From NCBI GenBank assembly GCA_902528415.1, contig CABZSR010000018.1, forward strand, positions 1 through 33,073: a stretch of 33,073 bases of DNA. Direction: 5' to 3'. The stretch's first letter is position 1, and each line of letters starts with the position of its first letter. The position numbers and the translations under genes were made by a program. This DNA comes from an uncultured SAR116 cluster alpha proteobacterium (GTDB lineage: Bacteria; Pseudomonadota; Alphaproteobacteria; Puniceispirillales; Marisalimonadaceae). The notes beneath the pieces were generated by a model. That model ran no database searches and was not told the origin of the DNA. It saw nothing but the letters and a program-made list of their open reading frames with translations. Positions 16,797 to 23,997 of this stretch are shown here, piece after piece.

Positions 16797-17867
16797 GTGA
16801 TTATCACCTCTATAAAAACAAAATTAACTTCGGTGCCTTTTACAGATCCTCCAAAAACAGGGTTTTTAACTTTAGAAAAAATAGATTTATTAATTGTTCA
16901 AATTGAAACAAAAGATGGCGTAATTGGTACTGGGCATCTTCATCCATTGGCAGGAGGATTGAAAACCTTGGAGATGTGCATCAATGAAATGTTAAAGCCG
17001 TTGCTAATAGGGGAAACAATAGAAAACATTTCGGCATTGTGGGATAAAATGTGGAAAGCTACATTTATACAAGGAAGGATGGGTATATCTGTTATGGCAA
17101 TGTCAGCTTTAGATATTGCCCTTTGGGATTGTTATGGCAGGTCAAAACAATTGCCTTTATGGCAAATTTGGAAAGGAAAAGACGATCCTCTTCCTATTTA
17201 TGGCTCTGGTTGTTACCGAGGTTTAGGGCATGATGGTATGATTGAAAAGGCTCAAAAGTATTTAAGTATGGGGTTTAAGTCTATCAAAATGCAAGTTGGT
17301 CATTGTTTTACAAATAGCGAAGATATTCAAAATGTGAGAGACATGAGAAGCACATTAGGAAATAACATTGGATTAATGATTGATGTAAACCAAGGATGGT
17401 CAGTTGAAGAAACTATAAATGTTTGTAAAGAAATTGAAGAGTATAGACCTGAATGGCTCGAAGAGCCTGTAATGGCTGATGATTTTGAGGGTTATGACAA
17501 AATTTGTAATTCAACTGAAATACCAATAGCTACAGGAGAAAATAATTTTACACACCATGATTTACTTCCTTTCATGAAGAGCAAAAAAATATCTGTTTTA
17601 CAACCTGATATAATGAGAGGTGGATATACTAATTTATTGCATACTTGTGATTTAGCTAACAAATATGGAATTAAAATAGCACCTCATATGTTTCCTGAAC
17701 TATCTATACATATCATAGCTTCAATAGAGAACCCTTCGTGGCTTGAATATATGGGATGGTATGATCATCTTTGGAAAGAGCCTTTGATTCCTGAAGATGG
17801 AATGTTAAAACCAACTAATCGACCTGGTCATGGTATGGATTTCAAATCAGAAATTTGTACTTTTTAA
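16797..17867 (+). CDS. Mandelate racemase/muconate lactonizing enzyme-family (enolase superfamily) dehydratase-like protein
   Basis: A 356-residue cytoplasmic enzyme with an N-terminal capping domain (1-125) and a C-terminal barrel. Metal ligands are D196 (MIDVNQGW), E222 (WLEEPV) and E248 (TGENN). The His-Asp dyad is H297 (APHMFPE) and D271 (QPDIMRGG). In the KxK position the sequence is K164-M-Q166, so the second Lys, which is the base in mandelate racemase, is missing. Superfamily members abstract a proton alpha to a carboxylate; sugar-acid dehydration is the commonest role. The start is GTG, matching the usual family N-terminus. It heads a run with cupin, VOC and PrpD genes and is divergent from a PhyH gene across 128 bp, in which I see no clear promoter. 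Confidence 0.87.
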   Translation: MIITSIKTKLTSVPFTDPPKTGFLTLEKIDLLIVQIETKDGVIGTGHLHPLAGGLKTLEMCINEMLKPLLIGETIENISALWDKMWKATFIQGRMGISVMAMSALDIALWDCYGRSKQLPLWQIWKGKDDPLPIYGSGCYRGLGHDGMIEKAQKYLSMGFKSIKMQVGHCFTNSEDIQNVRDMRSTLGNNIGLMIDVNQGWSVEETINVCKEIEEYRPEWLEEPVMADDFEGYDKICNSTEIPIATGENNFTHHDLLPFMKSKKISVLQPDIMRGGYTNLLHTCDLANKYGIKIAPHMFPELSIHIIASIENPSWLEYMGWYDHLWKEPLIPEDGMLKPTNRPGHGMDFKSEICTF

Positions 17868-17954
17868 ATTCACTCACTCCAATATATCGTGTTATTTTAA
17901 TTATGATTAATATATTATAATTTAAGATAATAAATAAATTCAGATGAGGATTAT

Positions 17955-18329
17955 ATGAAGTTTAAAGTTACAAGATCAAAAGAAAATAATTTTGAATCAG
18001 GATTAAGAGGGTTTTTTGCATATAAAAACTTAGGAATAGAAGAAGCAACTTCTGGTGGTTTTGGTGCTAATGTAATTAAGGCGATTGGAGGAAAGCATGC
18101 TAATGGTGAGTGGCATTATCATAAGCTGAATTTTCAAATGGTTTACATTTTAAAGGGTTCTGTCGAATTTGAGTATAAAGGAGAAGGGACTTTTACATTA
18201 AATGAGGGAGACGTTGTTTACCAACCACCTGAAATTCATCATAGGGAAATTAAACATTCAGATGATCTTGAATTAATAGAAATCACAAGTCCCGCTGAAT
18301 TTGAAACAGTGTCTTTAAATAAAGATTAA
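17955..18329 (+). CDS. Small cupin-domain protein
   Basis: A 124-residue single-domain cupin. Motif 1 is GEWHYHKLNFQMVYILKG, with the metal histidines in HYH and Gln in place of the usual Glu. Motif 2 is GDVVYQPPEIHHRE with a further His. Single cupins in catabolic clusters act as isomerases, dioxygenases or sugar-acid binding proteins; the exact role is open. GAGG precedes the ATG with ideal spacing. A perfect TATAAT lies at 17916-17921 without a convincing -35, so it may have its own weak promoter or be read from the dehydratase gene. The VOC gene follows after 9 nt. Confidence 0.83.
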   Translation: MKFKVTRSKENNFESGLRGFFAYKNLGIEEATSGGFGANVIKAIGGKHANGEWHYHKLNFQMVYILKGSVEFEYKGEGTFTLNEGDVVYQPPEIHHREIKHSDDLELIEITSPAEFETVSLNKD

Positions 18330-18338
18330 AAAATTTAA

Positions 18339-19151
18339 ATGAATTGGAAATTATCAAGAATTTCAATACCAGTTTTTGATTTAGAAAAATCTAAAAATTT
18401 TTATAACTTTTTATTAAACGATAAAACTAGCAATAACGAAAATTCAGATAATGATGAAGAATGTTTTGTTTTTGGAGGAGATATAGAATTACGTTTATAC
18501 AAGTTAAAAAATGAACTAGGCAAAGATAATATTTTACAAAGTAGGAGAACTTTTCCAACAATAGCATTAAATGAATTAGATATAATCACTAAAGACTTAG
18601 ATAAAAATAATATTAATTATTCATTTAATAAATCAAGGCTTTCTATAATGCTACAAGAACCCGGACTTAATTATATTGAATTGGTTGAAAAAGACCAAAC
18701 AACCCAATTACCGCAAAAAGACTTTAATTATATATGGAATTTTCATCATATAAATCTTGAATGTTACGATGTAAGGTTATCCGTAAATTTCCTTAATAAA
18801 AATTTTAATATGACAGAGGGTAAGTGGTTGGCTCCACCTGACCTGGGAGATGTAAATATTAATCCAAATCAATTAGCAATTTTTAATTTAGATAACAATC
18901 ATTCTGGAATACACATAAATAAAGCAGATTTTTTATTTAGCTGGAGAAACAAATTCATTCATAATCCAACTATTGGTGGACACCCAGCTTTTAATATCAA
19001 AGATATTAATCAATTCTTAATAAAACTTGAAAAATTAGAAATACCGTTTTCAGATGCTAAAGTTTATGCAATGCCAGACATTCACCAAGTTTATTTATTT
19101 GATTCTAATGCAAATATAATAGAGATAAATCAAAATATTAGAAAAACGTAA
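18339..19151 (+). CDS. Two-domain VOC (glyoxalase/extradiol dioxygenase fold) protein
   Basis: A 270-residue protein with two vicinal-oxygen-chelate domains (about 1-118 and 128-267). Each begins with a beta strand and helix (LSRISIPVFDLEKSKNFYNF; FHHINLECYDVRLSVNFL) and ends in a strand with Glu (NYIELVEK; NIIEINQN). The second domain keeps His in FHHINL and a terminal Glu, which could bind metal; the first lacks the opening His. The family includes dioxygenases, isomerases and lyases, and the substrate is unknown. It lies 9 nt after the cupin and 28 nt before the PrpD-like gene, so it is probably part of the same catabolic operon. Confidence 0.78.
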   Translation: MNWKLSRISIPVFDLEKSKNFYNFLLNDKTSNNENSDNDEECFVFGGDIELRLYKLKNELGKDNILQSRRTFPTIALNELDIITKDLDKNNINYSFNKSRLSIMLQEPGLNYIELVEKDQTTQLPQKDFNYIWNFHHINLECYDVRLSVNFLNKNFNMTEGKWLAPPDLGDVNINPNQLAIFNLDNNHSGIHINKADFLFSWRNKFIHNPTIGGHPAFNIKDINQFLIKLEKLEIPFSDAKVYAMPDIHQVYLFDSNANIIEINQNIRKT

Positions 19152-19179
19152 ATTAAATAAATTTCATTAAGGAATTGTA

Positions 19180-20556
19180 ATGAAAATCGAAGCTGCAGAC
19201 TTGTTTACTAAACATATAGCATATTCAAAATTTGAAGATTTAGATAATAAAACTATTAAAAATCTTAAAAAATTTTTATTAGACACTATTGGAGTTGGAA
19301 TAGCTGGAAGTACTGGAGCAAATTTAACCGAACTTAAAAAAGTTGCAAAATCTTGGTCTAATGGAAGTGAATGTACAATTTTAGGAAGTTGGGAAAATTA
19401 TTCAAGAGACGCAACCACTTTAATAAACGCATATCAAATTCATTGTCTAGAGTTTGACTGTATTCATGAAGGTGCAGTTGTTCACCCTATGGCAGCTATT
19501 TTAAGTTCTTTACTTGCTCACTGTGAAGAACTTAACAATTCAGGTCATTACACAAATGGGAAAGATTTTTTAATATCTTTAGCATTAGGTGTTGATATTG
19601 CTTCATATCTAGGTATATGCGCTAGAGGGGAGTTAAAATTTTTTAGACCTGCCACAGCAAGTGGTTTTGGGGCTGTTGCGGCTTTATCAAAAATGCAAAA
19701 ATTTTCTATGGAGGAAATTCATAATGCTTTGGGTATTATGTATTCTCAAACATGTGGAAACATGCAGTCACATGTTGAGGGTGTACCAATTCTAGGACTT
19801 CAAGTTGGTTTTAATGCAAAAGCTGCTCTAGCTTCTATGGACCTTACAAAAGCTGGTTTCCCTGGTCCTAAACGAGTTTTTAATGGAGAATATGGTTACT
19901 TCAAATTAATAGAAAATGATAATTATGATATGACATATCTTCAAGAGAATATTGGCAAAGCTTGGATGATTGATCAATTAGCTCATAAACCTTTCCCAAG
20001 TGGAAGACTAACTCATGGATTAGTCCACGCTATAAAAGATTTAAAATTAAAACATGGGTTAAATAAAGACGACATTGAATCAATTGAATGTTATGTACCA
20101 CCAGGGGTTTACAAATTAGTAGCAAGACCAATTATTGACAATCTTACAACGAATTATTCAAAGTTATGTGCTAAATTTGTTGGCGCTAGTTTCATGATTC
20201 ATGATCATTTGAATATTGAAACTTTTACAGAAAAAAAATATCTAAATAATAAAGATACATTAAATTTTGCCAAAAAAATTATAATTATTAAGAATGGCAA
20301 ATTAGATCAAAAAGTCCTTTCACCACAAAAATTTATTATTACTCTTGTTAATGAAAGTAAAATTGAAATTAATCTTGATCATGTTTACGGTCACCCAAAA
20401 GTACCTTTGTCTGAAAAAGAATATTTAGAAAAATTTTCAAAATGTTGTTTTTCATCAACTAAAAAAATTAATAAAAATCAAATTAATACAATGATAGATT
20501 TTATTTTTAATTTAGAAAATAAAGTAAATGTTATAGATTTTTTTAAAATAATTTAA
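19180..20556 (+). CDS. MmgE/PrpD-family protein
   Basis: A 458-residue protein covering the whole MmgE/PrpD fold, which includes 2-methylcitrate dehydratase, iminodisuccinate epimerase and cis-aconitate decarboxylase. Typical segments are FLLDTIGVGIAGS, LINAYQIHCLEFDCIHEGAVVHP, VDIASYLGICARGE, FRPATASGFGAVAAL, and HKPFPSGRLTHGLVHA in the active-site region. The C-terminal domain (about 290-440) is shorter and Lys-rich. No methylcitrate synthase or lyase is nearby, so a 2-methylcitrate role is not supported. Its place beside the dehydratase suggests a dehydratase or isomerase on a polycarboxylate. The ribosome site is AAGGA. Confidence 0.87.
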   Translation: MKIEAADLFTKHIAYSKFEDLDNKTIKNLKKFLLDTIGVGIAGSTGANLTELKKVAKSWSNGSECTILGSWENYSRDATTLINAYQIHCLEFDCIHEGAVVHPMAAILSSLLAHCEELNNSGHYTNGKDFLISLALGVDIASYLGICARGELKFFRPATASGFGAVAALSKMQKFSMEEIHNALGIMYSQTCGNMQSHVEGVPILGLQVGFNAKAALASMDLTKAGFPGPKRVFNGEYGYFKLIENDNYDMTYLQENIGKAWMIDQLAHKPFPSGRLTHGLVHAIKDLKLKHGLNKDDIESIECYVPPGVYKLVARPIIDNLTTNYSKLCAKFVGASFMIHDHLNIETFTEKKYLNNKDTLNFAKKIIIIKNGKLDQKVLSPQKFIITLVNESKIEINLDHVYGHPKVPLSEKEYLEKFSKCCFSSTKKINKNQINTMIDFIFNLENKVNVIDFFKII

Positions 20557-20650
20557 GTTTTATTAATGCTTTGAAATTTTTTTAATCTTGAAAATAAAAG
20601 AAGTTCTTTTTAAGCATCAGATATTTCTAAATATTCCTCTGGGTATTAAA

Positions 20651-20792
20651 TTAAGCAATATTTGTAAGTGAAAAGATAATTGGGCAAGGATCCATTCATG
20701 AAGTCTTATTTTTGTTATTATCAACCTAATTACGCAGACAAAGACTTTTATTGACAAATAAGTTAAATTTTTAGACTTCAAATATTGCTTAA
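20651..20792 (+). repeat. Perfect 14-bp inverted repeat closing a possible structured RNA
   Basis: TTAAGCAATATTTG (20651-20664) and its exact reverse complement CAAATATTGCTTAA (20779-20792) could close a stem around 114 nt. Inside, TGAAGTCT (20699-20706) is complementary to AGACTTCA (20773-20780), and AAGTCTT (20701-20707) can instead pair with AAGACTT (20741-20747). The inner pairings exclude one another, as in switches or attenuators. This could be the leader of the downstream operon, a small RNA or a regulator-binding region. Confidence 0.5.
20698..20754 (+). CDS. Possible 18-residue aromatic-rich leader peptide
   Basis: ATG at 20698 has AAGGA 7 nt upstream and opens an 18-codon frame ending at TGA 20752-20754 (MKSYFCYYQPNYADKDFY). 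Seven of the 18 residues are aromatic (five Tyr, two Phe). It lies inside the inverted-repeat structure about 130 nt before the exported-protein operon. Position and composition resemble attenuation leader peptides, but no aromatic amino acid gene follows. A chance ORF is possible. Confidence 0.3.
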   Translation: MKSYFCYYQPNYADKDFY

Positions 20793-20886
20793 ATCATAAT
20801 CAAATCAAAATTAATATAAATAGTTATTTACCTATTGAAATAAAACTTTTACATTTAATTTAAATATTTATTTGTGAGGTGGAGTA

Positions 20887-22065
20887 ATGAAAAAATATAT
20901 ACATATAGGAATAAAAATGAATTTATTTATAATCTCATTCATAATTTTGCTTTTTTATTCCACAAATGTAAAAGCTGTAGAAATTAATCTAAGTCAATCT
21001 GAAACAATAATTTCAGATCTTAAACTTGAAACACCGAATATCGTAAATGATATTTTAATTGAAGAAAAAGAATTTAAAAAAAAATATATTCAATTAGCTA
21101 ACAAACATAAAAAGAAAAAGAAAAAGAAAAAGGCTAAGGCTAAGAAAAAGAAACCTAAAAAGAAAAAAGCAAGTAAGCCAAAGAAGCCAAAGAAACCCAA
21201 AAAGAAAAAGAAGCCTAGCAAAGTTAAAAAAGCTGCAGGAGCAGCAGCAGGAGCAGCTGCAGGAGCAGCTGCCGGAACAACTTCTGCGCCTAAAAAGAAA
21301 GTTCTTTCTTACAGAAAAGAGGAGTCAACAGAAGTTAGAAGATGTCAAAAAATAATGGGTAAGAAATTTTGTATTGGACCAAAAGGACGAATTGGTGCGG
21401 GTGTTACTGGTAAAATGTCAGTTGCCACTTTAGCAAAAGCTAGTACTGGAGAACTAGGCGCAGTATTGAGTGCAAAGCAAATATTTATAATAAAATTATT
21501 TGGAAAAGATGTAAAAATTGGTGCTAAATGTATGTTTAGTAGCGGAGCTAAAACTACTTTTAGTCATACTTTTGGAGCAAGTATGTCCACTCCACCAATT
21601 CCAAGCGTGAGTGCTGGTGACATTTTATCTGCTGTTGCTTCTCGTGGTAAATCAGCAACAAAAGGACCAATGAGAGGAGCAAGAAAAACAGCAGATATTA
21701 GAAAAGGTGATCCTAATAATCCTGCTGGGGGTTATGCAGGTGAAGCTACTGATAGTCAATTTAACAAGCTAATGAGTGCAGCTGCATCCGGTTGCGAAGT
21801 TGTAGTTAAACCAAACCCTCGAGTATTTAAAGGGATTCCAGCAGTTAATATTTATGATATTGGTATAACAATAACTATGGCAGCAACCAATTGGAAGATT
21901 GACCAAAGATCAGGAAAAGCATCAGTAAAGCTTGTAGCAATGGCCTTTGGTAAACTAAAAGTTGGTAACGAAAAAGTTAAGGTTGCAGGAAAAAAGTTTA
22001 AGATACCTGGATTTACGTTTAATAAGAAAATAGCCAACTTAGTTAGTATGGGTATTAGCACTTAA
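20887..22065 (+). CDS. Exported lysine-rich protein with Ala/Gly repeat, function unknown
   Basis: A 392-residue protein I cannot assign to a family. A signal peptide ends near VKA30. Residues about 73-115 are dominated by Lys (with Pro and Ala), followed by an Ala-Ala-Gly-Ala repeat at 116-130 coded by 12-bp DNA repeats (21232-21276). This resembles the tails of histone H1 or AlgP, but here on an exported protein. The C-terminal part (about 135-392) looks folded and basic, with about four Cys (including C153 and C162), a Gly/Ala-rich segment, and beta-rich ends such as VNIYDIGITITMAAT. ATG 20887 has GAGG 7 nt upstream; ATG 20917 also has AGGA and would leave a shorter signal peptide. It opens a four-gene run, 5 nt before the secretin lipoprotein gene. 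Confidence 0.8.
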   Translation: MKKYIHIGIKMNLFIISFIILLFYSTNVKAVEINLSQSETIISDLKLETPNIVNDILIEEKEFKKKYIQLANKHKKKKKKKKAKAKKKKPKKKKASKPKKPKKPKKKKKPSKVKKAAGAAAGAAAGAAAGTTSAPKKKVLSYRKEESTEVRRCQKIMGKKFCIGPKGRIGAGVTGKMSVATLAKASTGELGAVLSAKQIFIIKLFGKDVKIGAKCMFSSGAKTTFSHTFGASMSTPPIPSVSAGDILSAVASRGKSATKGPMRGARKTADIRKGDPNNPAGGYAGEATDSQFNKLMSAAASGCEVVVKPNPRVFKGIPAVNIYDIGITITMAATNWKIDQRSGKASVKLVAMAFGKLKVGNEKVKVAGKKFKIPGFTFNKKIANLVSMGIST

Positions 22066-22070
22066 GAACC

Positions 22071-23987
22071 ATGAAAGGAGAATTATTTATAAAGTTAAAA
22101 ATCCTATTAGTAATATTTTTTACACTCTTTATCGTAACTAGTTGTAATACAACCAAAGATTTAACTTTAAATAATTCTCTAACAAATCAAACAAGTCTTG
22201 CAAAGTTGGATATCAAAACCAGAAATGCTGAGTGGAAAATTTTAGCAGAAAAGGGGATTTCAAAATTAAAACAAGATAAGTTAGAAGAAGCATCTAAGTT
22301 TTTTAACTTAGGTTTAAAACTTAATATTAGCAACTCTTATCTTCAGTTTTTAAATGGTTACACATATCACCTTATCGCTCTAAATCAAAATTCAACAAAA
22401 TATAATTTAGCAGAACAAGGTTATAAATTAGCAATTAAATTTGATGAAAGTAATTGGATTGCTAGGTATCAACTAGGTTTATTATATCTAGATCAAAAAC
22501 AATTTAAAAATGCTAAAGTTTCCTTCGCAAACGCTCTTATGTATGAGGATAGTAATACAAATTTATTACAAAACTTTATTTATGCCTCATATTTTTCAAA
22601 AGACCCAGTTTCTGCTTCAGCGGCAGCTAAGAGACTTTGTGATTTGGAGGAATACACAGAAAGATGTTTAAAAAATCAAATTATATTAAATGCTTCACTT
22701 GATGATGAAAAGGAAATGAAGAAATTTTCATTAATTTATCAAAAAAATTTTCCTAATAATAAAAGTTTTAGTTTTCTTCAAAAAAGAATTAGAAGTTGGG
22801 ATCTATTTCATAGAGAGTTTAAAAAAAGTAATGTAATAAAAACCCAACAAGTATTAGAAACAGAGGAAACCGAAGAGACAGAGGAAACAGAAGAAACAGA
22901 AGAAACAGAGGAAACAGAAGAAACAGAGGAAACAGAAGAGACAGAGGAAACAGAGGAAAAAGATAGTAATGTTGACACAGATTATAACAAGATGTTAATC
23001 ACAGATGTTGTTATAATAAATTCTATTGAAAATGCTCAAACCTCAAGTGGTGTAAACCTTCTTAACGGTCTAACTTTACAATTTGGTAATACTACAAACT
23101 CACTTGACGCTTATTTCTCAGGTAATATTAATCAGTCTGTTATTGATAACGATGCAGATGGCTTTCTAGACGCTGCGGCTACACAAGATAGATTTGTACA
23201 AGCAATAACAATACCTGCAATTACTTACTCATTAAATATAGCAAATGCAAATGCTACCAGAAATGAAATACTGGCAAGACCAAGCTTAGTTGCATATGAA
23301 GGAAATGAGTCCAAATTTTTTTCGGGAAATAAAATTCAAGCAGGTGCAGTTGGTTCAGGTGAAGATTCAGAAATTAGTCTTGAAGATGAAATTGGTATTA
23401 CACTTAAGATTAACCCGGAAATGGTTTCAGATAGTTTTGTCAAATTAAATGTTGAAGCTGAAAGAACATTTCTTGTAACACCCAGCTCAAATGTTACATT
23501 TACATATCAAATTAATAGATCAAAAACTTCAGTTAAATCTACAGTTACAATGAGGCGGGGAGATACTCTAATATTAAGTGGACTTAGTGAAAAAGAAACA
23601 GAAAATGTTAGAGATGGAGTGCCAATACTGCAAGATATTCCAGGAATTCAATATTTTTTTTCTAAACAAACTACAAAAGATATTAATAAATCTGTATTAA
23701 TACTCATAACTCCTAGGATGCCGGAATATACATATTTAAGTAAAAAAACCAGACAAAAAATTGCTGAGGCAAGTGATTTAACAGAGGAAGAGGTTTTAAA
23801 TCAGCTAAGGGGAAGATATACTGATTGGTTTAAACCATATCCAAATTGGACATCAACGTTTAGACATCTCCAAAATAACTCCTTATATAGGGAATTTAGA
23901 ACTGGTGATGTTGCTCTAGAAAAATGGGACACTATGGTAGAAAGAAATAACAGGCTAAAACAAGTGCTTGAATTTCTGTATTATTAG
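22071..23987 (+). CDS. TPR-like lipoprotein with C-terminal secretin domain
   Basis: A 638-residue outer-membrane lipoprotein candidate. A lipobox VTSC puts the lipidated Cys at C25. Residues about 50-255 are helical repeats resembling TPRs (LKQDKLEEASKFFNLGLKL; ARYQLGLLYLDQKQFKNA). Residues 263-296 are eleven ETE triplets. A Ca2+-loop-like DNDADGFLD lies at 359-367. Residues about 395-555 are a secretin domain: ARPSLVAYEGNESKFFSG, ISLEDEIGITLKINP, RRGDTLILSGLSEKE, DGVPILQDIPGIQYFF and VLILITPRMP. Secretins form outer-membrane gates for type II/IV/Tad systems, normally with N-domains; here TPR-like helices take their place. The C-terminus adds about 80 residues. No secretion ATPase or platform gene is nearby. 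ATG is kept although its ribosome site is weak. Confidence 0.87.
   Translation: MKGELFIKLKILLVIFFTLFIVTSCNTTKDLTLNNSLTNQTSLAKLDIKTRNAEWKILAEKGISKLKQDKLEEASKFFNLGLKLNISNSYLQFLNGYTYHLIALNQNSTKYNLAEQGYKLAIKFDESNWIARYQLGLLYLDQKQFKNAKVSFANALMYEDSNTNLLQNFIYASYFSKDPVSASAAAKRLCDLEEYTERCLKNQIILNASLDDEKEMKKFSLIYQKNFPNNKSFSFLQKRIRSWDLFHREFKKSNVIKTQQVLETEETEETEETEETEETEETEETEETEETEETEEKDSNVDTDYNKMLITDVVIINSIENAQTSSGVNLLNGLTLQFGNTTNSLDAYFSGNINQSVIDNDADGFLDAAATQDRFVQAITIPAITYSLNIANANATRNEILARPSLVAYEGNESKFFSGNKIQAGAVGSGEDSEISLEDEIGITLKINPEMVSDSFVKLNVEAERTFLVTPSSNVTFTYQINRSKTSVKSTVTMRRGDTLILSGLSEKETENVRDGVPILQDIPGIQYFFSKQTTKDINKSVLILITPRMPEYTYLSKKTRQKIAEASDLTEEEVLNQLRGRYTDWFKPYPNWTSTFRHLQNNSLYREFRTGDVALEKWDTMVERNNRLKQVLEFLYY
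22857..22958 (+). repeat. 9-bp tandem repeat coding Glu-Thr-Glu triplets
   Basis: Eleven 9-bp units of the form GAAACAGAG, with GAA/GAG and one ACA/ACC variant, encode a continuous acidic Glu-Thr-Glu tract between the helical and secretin parts of the lipoprotein. Such short units expand and contract readily by slippage without breaking the frame, so length polymorphism between strains is expected. Confidence 0.92.
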
Positions 23988-23997
23988 AGGAAAGAAA

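Larger units (their letters stand above)
20557..20886. other. 330-bp intergenic region with inverted repeats, the longest gap in the window
   Basis: No conventional gene, tRNA or clear rho-independent terminator is seen here. It holds a 14-bp dyad (ATATTTCTAAATAT, 20621-20634), a perfect 14-bp inverted repeat with arms 128 bp apart, nested shorter complementary segments, and an 18-codon ORF with a good ribosome site. A TTGACA at 20751-20756 lacks a matching -10. The promoter of the exported-protein operon must lie here, but I cannot place it confidently. Confidence 0.6.

Noticed and set aside
19180-20556. Methylcitrate-cycle prpD
   Set aside because: The family match is general and no methylcitrate synthase or methylisocitrate lyase gene is present, so a specific 2-methylcitrate dehydratase call is not supported.
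20751-20756. Consensus TTGACA as the -35 of a promoter for the exported operon
   Set aside because: No acceptable -10 occurs 16-18 nt downstream, and the position lies inside the inverted-repeat structure.
22071-23987. Type II secretion gspD or Tad cpaC
   Set aside because: Only the secretin core matches. The N-terminal part differs and no partner genes of either system are nearby, so no gene symbol was given.
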